Source: G963923955 sp963923955
Lineage (GTDB): Bacteria > Pseudomonadota > Gammaproteobacteria > Eutrophobiales > Eutrophobiaceae
Assembly: GCA_963923955.1 (NCBI GenBank)
Contig: OZ000552.1
Coordinates: 434,001-498,000 of the forward strand
Direction of reading: 5' to 3'
Length of the DNA stretch: 64,000 nucleotides
A model generated the notes under the pieces. The model was not told where the DNA came from. It was given only the letters and a program-made list of their open reading frames with translations, and searched no databases. Shown here piece after piece: positions 57,457-64,000 of this stretch. How positions within the stretch are numbered: the stretch's first letter is position 1; each line of letters starts with the position of its first letter. A program made the position numbers and the translations under genes.

Positions 57457-57990
57457 ATGTCGAGAATTGCGAACAATCCGGTTGTCTTGCCCGACGGCGT
57501 TGCGGTGAAGATGGATGAAAATACGCTCTTCATCCAGGGCGCAAAGGGCGAGTTGTGCCATGCGCTGCATGCTTTGGTCAGCGTGACCGAAGAAGATACC
57601 GCGCTCAAGGTCAAGGCCAGGCAGGCCACCAAGCCGGCGCGGGCACTGGCCGGCACGACCCGGGCGCTGCTGCAAAACATGGTGATTGGCGTCTCCGTCG
57701 GCTTTGAACGCAAGCTGGAGATCGTCGGCGTCGGCTATCGGGCGCGGGCGCAAGGCAAGACCCTGAACCTGGCCTTAGGCTTCTCCCGCCCGGTGGATTT
57801 TCCCATTCCTGATGGCATCAGCATTGAGACGCCGAGCCAGACCGAGATCGTGATCCGGGGCATCGACAAACAACAGGTAGGCCAGGTGGCGGCGAACATC
57901 CGCCGCTATCGGCCGCCGGAGCCGTACAAGGGCAAGGGCGTGCGCTATGCGGGCGAGCGCATTATCCGCAAAGAAGCGAAGAAGGCGTGA
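57457..57990 (+). CDS. rplF: Ribosomal protein L6 (uL6)
   Basis: L6 lies near the factor-binding site. The 177-residue protein, the E. coli length, begins SRIANNPVVLPDGVAVKM and contains KLEIVGVGYRARAQGKTLNL and PPEPYKGKGVRYAGERIIRK. ATG 57457 is the family start; a TTG at 57433 would overlap rpsH. Confidence 0.97.
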   Translation: MSRIANNPVVLPDGVAVKMDENTLFIQGAKGELCHALHALVSVTEEDTALKVKARQATKPARALAGTTRALLQNMVIGVSVGFERKLEIVGVGYRARAQGKTLNLALGFSRPVDFPIPDGISIETPSQTEIVIRGIDKQQVGQVAANIRRYRPPEPYKGKGVRYAGERIIRKEAKKA

Positions 57991-57996
57991 GGATTT

Positions 57997-58362
57997 ATGA
58001 AGGGCTTGATGAATAAAAAGGCAGCCAGGCTGCGCCGCGCCAGACGGGCGCGGGCGCGCATCGCCCTGCTGGCGGTGAATCGATTGTGCGTACATAGAAC
58101 GCCGCGGCATATCTACGCGCAGGTGATCGCCCCCGGCGGCGCTGAGGTGCTGACCAGTGCCTCCACCCTGGACAAGCAGCTTAAACCTGAGCTCAAAGGC
58201 GGCGGCAATGTGGAGGCGGCCCGACTGGTCGGCAAGACCTTGGCTGTACGCGCCAAAAAGGCTGGTGTGACCAAGGTCGCCTTTGATCGTTCCGGCTTTA
58301 GCTATCACGGCCGCATCAAGGCGCTGGCCGAGGCCGCCCGTGAACACGGCATGGAGTTCTAG
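57997..58362 (+). CDS. rplR: Ribosomal protein L18 (uL18)
   Basis: L18 binds 5S rRNA. The 121-residue protein has a very basic N-terminus (KKAARLRRARRARARI) and RLCVHRTPRHIYAQVI, VAFDRSGFSYHGRIKALAEA and the AREHGMEF end. ATG 57997 follows GTGAGG; ATG 58009 would give the E. coli length of 117. Confidence 0.97.
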   Translation: MKGLMNKKAARLRRARRARARIALLAVNRLCVHRTPRHIYAQVIAPGGAEVLTSASTLDKQLKPELKGGGNVEAARLVGKTLAVRAKKAGVTKVAFDRSGFSYHGRIKALAEAAREHGMEF

Positions 58363-58365
58363 AAC

Positions 58366-58872
58366 ATGGCGCTGTCTGAATCAGTAACCGGAAACGAGGG
58401 GCTGCTGGAGAAGCTGGTGGCGGTGAATCGGGTCGCCAAGGTGGTCAAGGGCGGGCGCATCTTCGGTTTTGCGGCGCTGACCGTGGTCGGCGACGGCGAT
58501 GGCAATGTCGGCTTTGGCCGCGGCAAGGCGCGCGAGGTGCCGGTGGCCATTCAAAAGGCGATGGAAAAGGCGCGGCGCAATATGGTCCCGGTCGCGCTCG
58601 CTGGGCAGACCCTGCAATATCCGATCACGGCCCGGCACGGCGCGGCCAAGGTCTATATGCAGCCGGCCTCAGAAGGCACCGGCATCATCGCCGGCGGGCC
58701 GATGCGGGCGGTGTTTGAGTGCGTCGGCATCCAAAACGTACTGGCGAAATCCATCGGCTCGACCAACCCCATCAACGTGGTGCGCGCTACCATCAAGGGG
58801 CTGCAATCCATGGCCTCACCAGAATACATCGCCGCCAAGCGCGGCAAGAGCATTGACGAGATCAGGGGCTAG
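58366..58872 (+). CDS. rpsE: Ribosomal protein S5 (uS5)
   Basis: S5 helps accuracy and mRNA unwinding. The 168-residue protein has EKLVAVNRVAKVVKGGRIFG, VVGDGDGNVGFGRGKAREVP, GTGIIAGGPMRAVFECVGI and KSIGSTNPINVVRATI. Length matches E. coli (167). Confidence 0.97.
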   Translation: MALSESVTGNEGLLEKLVAVNRVAKVVKGGRIFGFAALTVVGDGDGNVGFGRGKAREVPVAIQKAMEKARRNMVPVALAGQTLQYPITARHGAAKVYMQPASEGTGIIAGGPMRAVFECVGIQNVLAKSIGSTNPINVVRATIKGLQSMASPEYIAAKRGKSIDEIRG

Positions 58873-58876
58873 ATAG

Positions 58877-59071
58877 GTGGCCAAGAAGGCGAGCAAAAAA
58901 CTGAAAGTAACCCTAACCCGCAGCACCATCGGCAGGCTGGCCGCACACCGCGCCTGTGTGGCCGGGCTGGGGCTGCGGCGCATCGGCCAGAGCGTGCGCG
59001 TGTTGGACACGCCGGAGAATCGCGGCATGGTGAAAAAGGTCGCCTACCTGCTGGCGGTCGAGGAGGGTTAA
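58877..59071 (+). CDS. rpmD: Ribosomal protein L30 (uL30)
   Basis: A 64-residue protein starting at GTG. It has KLKVTLTRSTIGRLAAHRAC, LGLRRIGQSVRVLDTPENRG and MVKKVAYLLAVEE. It lies 4 nt after rpsE and 2 nt before rplO. Confidence 0.96.
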   Translation: MAKKASKKLKVTLTRSTIGRLAAHRACVAGLGLRRIGQSVRVLDTPENRGMVKKVAYLLAVEEG

Positions 59072-59073
59072 AG

Positions 59074-59511
59074 GTGCGATTGAACACCCTAAAACCGGCG
59101 GCGGGCTCGCGAAAAAAACCTAAGCGCGTTGGGCGCGGGGTCGGCTCCGGCAACGGCAAGACCGCCGGGCGCGGCCACAAGGGGCAGAATTCCCGCGCCG
59201 GCGGCTCGCAGCCGGTCGGCTTTGAAGGCGGGCAGATGCCCTTGCAGCGACGCCTGCCGAAGGTCGGCTTTCGCTCGCGCCTGGCTAAAGTGACCGCCGA
59301 GGTGCGCCTGCACGAGCTCGACAAGATCGAAGGCGAAGGCGAGGTCGATCTGGCGGCCTTGAAAAGGGCCAACCTTATTTCGAGAAATACCAAACGCGCC
59401 AAGGTGATCCAGTCCGGCGTCTTGACCAAGGCGGTGACTGTGAAGGGTCTGCGGGTAACAAAGGGTGCGCGTGAGGTCATCGAAGCCCTCGGCGGCAAGG
59501 TGGAGGATTAA
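59074..59511 (+). CDS. rplO: Ribosomal protein L15 (uL15)
   Basis: The 145-residue protein starts at GTG and has a Gly/Lys/Arg-rich N-terminus (KRVGRGVGSGNGKTAGRGHK, then GQNSRAGG), GGQMPLQRRLPKVGF, and the C-terminal KGAREVIEALGGKVE. Coupled to secY 1 nt downstream. Confidence 0.97.
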   Translation: MRLNTLKPAAGSRKKPKRVGRGVGSGNGKTAGRGHKGQNSRAGGSQPVGFEGGQMPLQRRLPKVGFRSRLAKVTAEVRLHELDKIEGEGEVDLAALKRANLISRNTKRAKVIQSGVLTKAVTVKGLRVTKGAREVIEALGGKVED

Positions 59512-59512
59512 G

Positions 59513-60859
59513 ATGGCAACGGCAAATCCGGCAATCCCCGGCGGCATCGGCGCCCTGACACAGTTAAAGGAACTGCGCCAGCGCCTGCTGTTTGTGCTGT
59601 TCGCCCTGTTCGTGTATCGGGTCTGCACCCACATCCCGGTGCCGGGGATTAACCCCATCGCCTTAGCCGAATTGTTCGAGCAACAAAGCGGTACCATCCT
59701 GGACATGTTCAACATGTTCTCCGGCGGTGCCTTGGAGCGCCTGTCGGTGGTGGCATTAGGGATCATGCCCTATATCTCCGCCTCCATCATCATGCAGCTA
59801 TTGTCCTTTATCGACCCTAGATTGAAGCAGCTGCGCAAGGAGGGCGAGGCCGGGCGGCGCAAGATTACCCAATATACGCGCTATGGCACGGTGGTGCTGG
59901 CGACCTTCCAGGCGCTCGGCGTATCCGTGGCCCTGGAAGGGCAGCAGGCCGCCGGGCTATCCGTGGTCATGGATCCCGGCTTAGGCTTTCGCATCACCGC
60001 GGTCACCTCGCTGGTAACGGGCACCATGTTTTTAATGTGGCTGGGCGAGCAGATCACCGAGCGCGGCGTCGGCAACGGCATCTCCCTGATCATCTTTGCC
60101 GGCATCGTGGCCGGCCTGCCCTCTGCAGTCGGCGGCACGATGGAGCTATCGCGCACCGGCGAGCTGCATATCTTAATGCTGTTCGCCCTGTTTGCCTTGA
60201 CCATCGTGGTCACCGGCTTTGTCGTCTTTGTCGAGCGCGGCCAGCGCCGCATCACCGTGAACTACGCCAAGCGCCAGGTGGGACGAAAGATGTACGCCGG
60301 CCAGTCCAGTCATTTGCCGCTTAAATTAAACATGGCCGGGGTCATCCCGCCGATCTTCGCCTCCAGCCTGATCCTGTTTCCCGGCACCTTAGCCAGCTGG
60401 GCCGGCCAGGCCGAAGGCATGCGCTGGTTGCAGGATTTGGCCACCCTGTTGCAGCCCGGCCAGCCGATCTATGTCCTGCTCTATGCCGCCGGGATCATCT
60501 TTTTCTGCTTTTTCTACACCGCCATCGTCTTTGACCCGAAGGAGACGGCGGATAACTTGAAAAAATCCGGTGCCTTCATCCCCGGCATGCGCCCAGGCGA
60601 GCAGACCGCGGCCTATCTGGACAACATCCTGACCAAGCTGACCATGGCCGGGGCGGTCTATATCACCTTTGTCTGCCTGTTGCCGGAGTTCCTGATCCTG
60701 CGCTTTAATGTGCCCTTTTATTTCGGCGGCACTTCCTTGCTGATCATCGTTGTGGTGGTGATGGATTTCATGGCGCAGATCCAGGCGCACCTGATGTCGC
60801 ATCAGTATGAGGGCCTGTTGAAGAAGGCCAATTTGAAAGGCCACGGTCGGCGCGGATAG
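59513..60859 (+). CDS. secY: Preprotein translocase subunit SecY
   Basis: SecY is the protein-conducting channel. The 448-residue protein has ten hydrophobic spans. Motifs: YRVCTHIPVPGINP in the plug/TM1-2 region, GIMPYISASIIMQLL, GEQITERGVGNGISLIIFAG, the cytosolic loop with VNYAKRQVGRKMYAGQSSHL (SecA/ribosome contact), and PGMRPGEQTAAYLD. ATG 59513 overlaps nothing; an earlier in-frame reading lies in rplO. Confidence 0.98.
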   Translation: MATANPAIPGGIGALTQLKELRQRLLFVLFALFVYRVCTHIPVPGINPIALAELFEQQSGTILDMFNMFSGGALERLSVVALGIMPYISASIIMQLLSFIDPRLKQLRKEGEAGRRKITQYTRYGTVVLATFQALGVSVALEGQQAAGLSVVMDPGLGFRITAVTSLVTGTMFLMWLGEQITERGVGNGISLIIFAGIVAGLPSAVGGTMELSRTGELHILMLFALFALTIVVTGFVVFVERGQRRITVNYAKRQVGRKMYAGQSSHLPLKLNMAGVIPPIFASSLILFPGTLASWAGQAEGMRWLQDLATLLQPGQPIYVLLYAAGIIFFCFFYTAIVFDPKETADNLKKSGAFIPGMRPGEQTAAYLDNILTKLTMAGAVYITFVCLLPEFLILRFNVPFYFGGTSLLIIVVVVMDFMAQIQAHLMSHQYEGLLKKANLKGHGRRG

Positions 60860-60873
60860 TCGGGAGAGTAGAA

Positions 60874-60987
60874 ATGAAAGTCAGGGCATCGGTAAAAAAA
60901 ATCTGTCGTCATTGCCGCATCATCCGCCGGCGTGGACGGGTGCATGTCATCTGTTCCGACCCGCGGCATAAACAACGGCAAGGCTAA
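60874..60987 (+). CDS. rpmJ: Ribosomal protein L36 (bL36), zinc-binding form
   Basis: A 37-residue protein, MKVRASVKKICRHCRIIRR then GRVHVICSDPRHKQRQG. The zinc ligands CxxC (11, 14), Cys27 and His32 are intact, so this is the zinc form. GGGAGAG precedes the ATG. It stands between secY and rpsM as in E. coli. Confidence 0.96.
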   Translation: MKVRASVKKICRHCRIIRRRGRVHVICSDPRHKQRQG

Positions 60988-61004
60988 GACGGAGAGAATA
61001 ATCT

Positions 61005-61361
61005 ATGGCGCGTATCGCAGGCATCAACATCCCGGACAACAAGCACCTGGGCGTTGCGCTCACCCATGTCTATGGCATCGGCCGCCGGCGCGCACAACAG
61101 ATCTGCGCAGCGACCGGCCTACAGGCCGAGACCAAGGTGCGGCTCTTGAATGAGGCCGAGTTGGACAAGGTCAGGAGCGAGATCACAAAGTTTGAGATTG
61201 AGGGCGACCTGCGCCGCGATATTTCCATGAACATCAAGCGCCTGATGGACCTGGGCGCACAGCGCGGCATCCGCCATCGCCGCGGCCTGCCCGTGCGCGG
61301 CCAGCGCACCCGCACCAACGCCCGCACCCGCAAGGGGCCGCGCCGCATTATCAAGAAATAA
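61005..61361 (+). CDS. rpsM: Ribosomal protein S13 (uS13)
   Basis: S13 contacts P-site tRNA and S19. The 118-residue protein begins ARIAGINIPDNKHLGVALTH, has YGIGRRRAQQIC and the end RGLPVRGQRTRTNARTRKGP. First gene of the alpha operon; only 17 bp separate it from rpmJ, so the S4-type leader pseudoknot of E. coli would have to overlap rpmJ or is absent. Confidence 0.97.
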   Translation: MARIAGINIPDNKHLGVALTHVYGIGRRRAQQICAATGLQAETKVRLLNEAELDKVRSEITKFEIEGDLRRDISMNIKRLMDLGAQRGIRHRRGLPVRGQRTRTNARTRKGPRRIIKK

Positions 61362-61377
61362 CGACACAGGCAAAGCT

Positions 61378-61764
61378 ATGGCAAAGACACGCGCTACCAG
61401 GAAAAAGGTCAGCAAGACGGTAACGGACGGCATCGCCCACATCCATGCCTCCTTTAACAACACCATCATCACCATTTCTGATCGGCAGGGCAATGCCCTG
61501 ACCTGGGCGACCGCCGGCGGCAGCGGCTTTCGCGGCTCGCGCAAGAGCACGCCCTTTGCCGCCCAGGTGGCGGCGCAAAAGGCCGGCGAGGCGGCGCTGG
61601 AATTCGGCATGAAGAATCTGGAGGTGAACATCAAGGGCCCGGGGCCGGGGCGGGAATCTGCGGTGCGCGCCTTGAACGCCGCGGGTTTTAAGATCACCAA
61701 TATTACCGATGTCACGCCCTTGCCGCATAATGGCTGTCGGCCGCCGAAGAAGCGGCGCGTATAA
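61378..61764 (+). CDS. rpsK: Ribosomal protein S11 (uS11)
   Basis: S11 forms part of the 30S platform. The 128-residue protein has GIAHIHASFNNTIITISDRQ, GGSGFRGSRKSTPFAAQVAA, LEVNIKGPGPGRESAVRALN and ITDVTPLPHNGCRPPKKRRV. The Asn in HNGCRPP is the site of isoaspartate formation in E. coli. Confidence 0.97.
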   Translation: MAKTRATRKKVSKTVTDGIAHIHASFNNTIITISDRQGNALTWATAGGSGFRGSRKSTPFAAQVAAQKAGEAALEFGMKNLEVNIKGPGPGRESAVRALNAAGFKITNITDVTPLPHNGCRPPKKRRV

Positions 61765-61776
61765 GGGGGAGAAGTC

Positions 61777-62397
61777 ATGGCCAGATACCTAGGACCGACA
61801 TGCAAGCTAAGCCGCCGCGAGGGCACGGATCTCATGCTCAAGAGCCGCGCGCGGGCGCTGGAGAGCAAGTGCCAGATCGACAAGACCCCCGGCCAGCAAG
61901 GCACTCGCCCGAAGCGCATGTCGGACTATGCCTTGCAGTTGCGTGAGAAACAAAAGCTGCGGCGGATGTATGGCGTACTGGAAAAACAGTTTCGCCGCTA
62001 TTACAAAGAGGCCGCCCGGCGCAAGGGCTCTACCGGCGAGAACCTCTTACAGTTGCTGGAATGCCGCTTGGATAATGTCGTCTATCGCATGGGCTTTGGC
62101 GCCACCCGCAGCGAGGCGCGGCAGCTGGTCAGCCATCGCGCCATGCTGGTCAATGGCCACTCGGTCAACATCCCTTCGTATCAACTCAAGGCCGGCGATA
62201 GCGTTGCGGTCCGCGAGAAGAGCAAAAAGCAACTGCGCATCATTGATGCCCTGAATGTGGCCGAGCAATACGGGCTGCCCGAATGGGTGGAGGTTGATCC
62301 GAAAAAGATGGAAGGCGTGTTCAAGGCCGTGCCGGCGCGCGAGGAGCTGCCGCCGGAGATCAATGAGCAACTAGTCGTCGAACTTTATTCCAAGTAA
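61777..62397 (+). CDS. rpsD: Ribosomal protein S4 (uS4)
   Basis: S4 starts 30S assembly and regulates the alpha operon in E. coli. The 206-residue protein equals E. coli in length. It begins ARYLGPTCKLSRREGTDL, has RMSDYALQLREKQKLRRMYG, the S4 RNA-binding domain (LECRLDNVVYRMGFGATRSE, QLVSHRAMLVNGHSVNIPSY) and the VELYSK end. Confidence 0.97.
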   Translation: MARYLGPTCKLSRREGTDLMLKSRARALESKCQIDKTPGQQGTRPKRMSDYALQLREKQKLRRMYGVLEKQFRRYYKEAARRKGSTGENLLQLLECRLDNVVYRMGFGATRSEARQLVSHRAMLVNGHSVNIPSYQLKAGDSVAVREKSKKQLRIIDALNVAEQYGLPEWVEVDPKKMEGVFKAVPAREELPPEINEQLVVELYSK

Positions 62398-62418
62398 CCA
62401 AGCCACAGGACAAACATT

Positions 62419-63426
62419 ATGCCGTCAACATTTAGCGAATTACTAAAACCGCGCCGCGTCGATGTGGAATCCCAAACCGGCACGCATGCAAAAATTGTGA
62501 TCGAGCCGCTGAACCGCGGCTTTGGCCATACCTTGGGCAATGCCCTGCGCCGCGTCTTGCTCTCTGCCATGCCCGGCTGTGCCGTGACCGAAGTAGAAAT
62601 TGAGGGCGTCCTGCATGAATACACCACGATTGAAGGCGTACAGGAAGACGTCACCGACATCCTGCTGAACCTCAAAGGGCTGGCGCTCATCATGCACAGC
62701 AATGACGCGGCGAGCCTGAGCCTGCGGAAGGCCGGGCCGGGGCAGATCAAGGCCAGCGACATTGCCCTGGATCACGATGTGGAGATCGCCAACCCGGAGC
62801 ATGTCATCGCCCACTTAACCAAGGCCGGTGAGTTGAACATGAGCATGAAGATCGAGCGTGGGCGCGGCTATCGGCCGGTGGTCATCGCCGGCATGGATGA
62901 AGCGCAGGCTATTGGCCGCCTGAAACTGGATGCCTCGTTCAGCCCGGTGCGCCGGGTGGCCTATGATGTGCAAAGCGCGCGCGTGGAGCAGCAGACCGAT
63001 CTGGACAAGCTGTTGATAGAGATCGAGACCAACGGCACCATCGACCCGGAAGATGCCGTGCGGGAGGCGGCCCGCATCCTGCGCCGACAGTTGTCCGTCT
63101 TTGTTGATCTGGAAGCCGAAGAGGCAGAAGAGGCCGCAGCCAGCAGTAGGCCGGAGATCGATCCCATCCTGCTGCGGCCGGTGGATGATCTGGAGCTCAC
63201 CGTGCGCTCGGCGAATTGCTTGAAGGCGGAGAGCATTTATTATATTGGCGATCTGATCCAGCGCACCGAAATGGAACTGCTAAAGACCCCGAACCTGGGC
63301 AAAAAATCCTTGACCGAGATCAAGGATGTCCTGGCCTCTCGCGGCTTGTCCTTAGGCGCGCGCCTGGAAAACTGGCCGCCGGCCGGGCTGTATGAAGATA
63401 AGTTCAGGGCCACGGCGATCTTTTAA
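62419..63426 (+). CDS. rpoA: RNA polymerase alpha subunit
   Basis: The 335-residue subunit (E. coli 329) has the N-terminal dimerisation domain (IEPLNRGFGHTLGNALRRVL, then SAMPGCAVTEVEIEGVLHEY), a Glu/Ala-rich linker near 230-242, and the C-terminal DNA-binding domain (LELTVRSANCLKAESIYYIG, then TPNLGKKSLTEIKDVL) that contacts UP elements and activators. Confidence 0.98.
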   Translation: MPSTFSELLKPRRVDVESQTGTHAKIVIEPLNRGFGHTLGNALRRVLLSAMPGCAVTEVEIEGVLHEYTTIEGVQEDVTDILLNLKGLALIMHSNDAASLSLRKAGPGQIKASDIALDHDVEIANPEHVIAHLTKAGELNMSMKIERGRGYRPVVIAGMDEAQAIGRLKLDASFSPVRRVAYDVQSARVEQQTDLDKLLIEIETNGTIDPEDAVREAARILRRQLSVFVDLEAEEAEEAAASSRPEIDPILLRPVDDLELTVRSANCLKAESIYYIGDLIQRTEMELLKTPNLGKKSLTEIKDVLASRGLSLGARLENWPPAGLYEDKFRATAIF

Positions 63427-63450
63427 TCATTAGCGACTTAGAGAACTAGC

Positions 63451-63855
63451 ATGCGTCATCGTGAAAGCGGACGAAAATTAAACCGCAACAGCAGCCACCG
63501 CAAGGCCATGTTTCGTAACATGGCGGTGTCCTTGATGCAGCACGAGATGATCCGCACCACGCTGCCCAAGGCAAAAGAGCTGCGGCGGGTGGCCGAGCCT
63601 CTGATCACGATGGCCAAGGCGGATTCCGTTGCCCGGCGGCGGCTGGCCTTTGCCCGTCTGCGCGATCGGGCGACCGTGACCAAGCTGTTCAATGAACTGG
63701 GGCCGCGCTACCAGGCGCGCCCGGGCGGTTATCTGCGCATCCTGAAATGCGGTTATCGCACGGGCGACAAGGCGCCGATGGCGATCGTTGAACTGCTGGA
63801 CCGGCCGCAACGCCTTGCAGAAGAGGCTGATGATAAGACAGCGGAGCAAGAATAA
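63451..63855 (+). CDS. rplQ: Ribosomal protein L17 (bL17)
   Basis: The 134-residue protein starts MRHRESGRKLNRNSSHRKAM and has FRNMAVSLMQHEMIRTTLPK, AKELRRVAEPLITMAK and LRILKCGYRTGDKAPMAIVE, plus a short acidic tail. It ends the alpha operon and is followed by a strong terminator. Confidence 0.97.
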   Translation: MRHRESGRKLNRNSSHRKAMFRNMAVSLMQHEMIRTTLPKAKELRRVAEPLITMAKADSVARRRLAFARLRDRATVTKLFNELGPRYQARPGGYLRILKCGYRTGDKAPMAIVELLDRPQRLAEEADDKTAEQE

Positions 63856-63880
63856 TAATCATAAAGTAGTAGCCCTTACG

Positions 63881-63910
63881 AAGGCCGGTTTTCCCCGGCC
63901 TTTATTTTTT
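63881..63910 (+). terminator. Intrinsic terminator after rplQ
   Basis: AAGGCCGG (63881-63888) pairs perfectly with CCGGCCTT (63895-63902) around a TTTTCC loop and runs into TTTATTTTTT. It closes the ribosomal superoperon 26 nt after rplQ. The remaining 90 bases of the window hold no gene I can support, though an ATG at 63985 could begin one that continues outside. Confidence 0.92.
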
Positions 63911-64000
63911 GCGCCAACCCTTTAGCCAAGGCAACGCTTCCCGGCGGGCTTTTCACTTCTCCCGCCCGGCCTTACACTACCCGCATGATCGTTTTGTTCA

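Overview
The window is chromosomal DNA from a gammaproteobacterium outside the Enterobacterales that I cannot name further. The evidence is the gene set and gene order: pcnB-folK-dNK-panBCD, gpmI-envC-ctpA, yibN-secB-gpsA, ntrY-ntrX-trkA-trkH, fmt-def/lysM-dprA-smg-topA, then the tRNA-tuf, secE-nusG, rplKAJL-rpoBC, str, S10, spc and alpha operons. There are two tuf genes and a zinc-independent S14. The host DNA is GC-rich and densely packed, with many 1-4 nt stop/start overlaps.

Layout. 1-3914 (+): end of poly(A) polymerase, folate pyrophosphokinase, a deoxynucleoside kinase and the whole panBCD pantothenate block. 3959-8099 (-): gpmI-envC-ctpA (glycolysis, cell-division amidase activator, periplasmic protease). 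8285-10228 (+): rhodanese YibN, SecB, GpsA. 10274-15408 (+): a clearly AT-rich foreign island. It holds a PD-(D/E)xK-type restriction enzyme, a beta-class adenine methyltransferase, a MutL/MORC/HSP90-like GHKL ATPase and two unrecognised proteins; GC-rich scraps of other genes lie between and after them. 15412-16865: trmL (-) and a class 1B dihydroorotate dehydrogenase (+). 16874-26045 (-): def-fmt, then DUF4390-ntrY-ntrX-trkA-trkH-methyltransferase, with rsmB missing from its usual place. 26217-32237 (+): LysM protein, DprA, an internally deleted Smg, TopA, PurE, TsaC.

32285-63910 (+) is the translation and transcription superblock: tRNA-Tyr/Gly/Thr-tuf, tRNA-Trp, secE-nusG, rplKA, rplJL-rpoBC, rpsLG-fusA-tuf, and S10-spc-alpha down to rplQ and its terminator. 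Gene order matches E. coli closely. Promoters are readable before the tRNA-tuf cluster and before rpsL; terminator-like hairpins follow rplL and rplQ.

The most notable items are: (1) the five-gene restriction-modification plus GHKL ATPase island, a candidate defence system; (2) a roughly 150-bp chain of five hairpins with matching ends, resembling a miniature mobile element, that supplies the stop codon of rplA and sits where the L10 leader is expected; (3) an in-frame internal deletion in smg; (4) an NtrX whose AAA+ domain has lost several key motifs; and (5) two tuf genes kept almost identical. No rRNA, CRISPR array, transposase or prophage gene was seen. The longest gene-free stretch is 268 bp (rpoC-rpsL).
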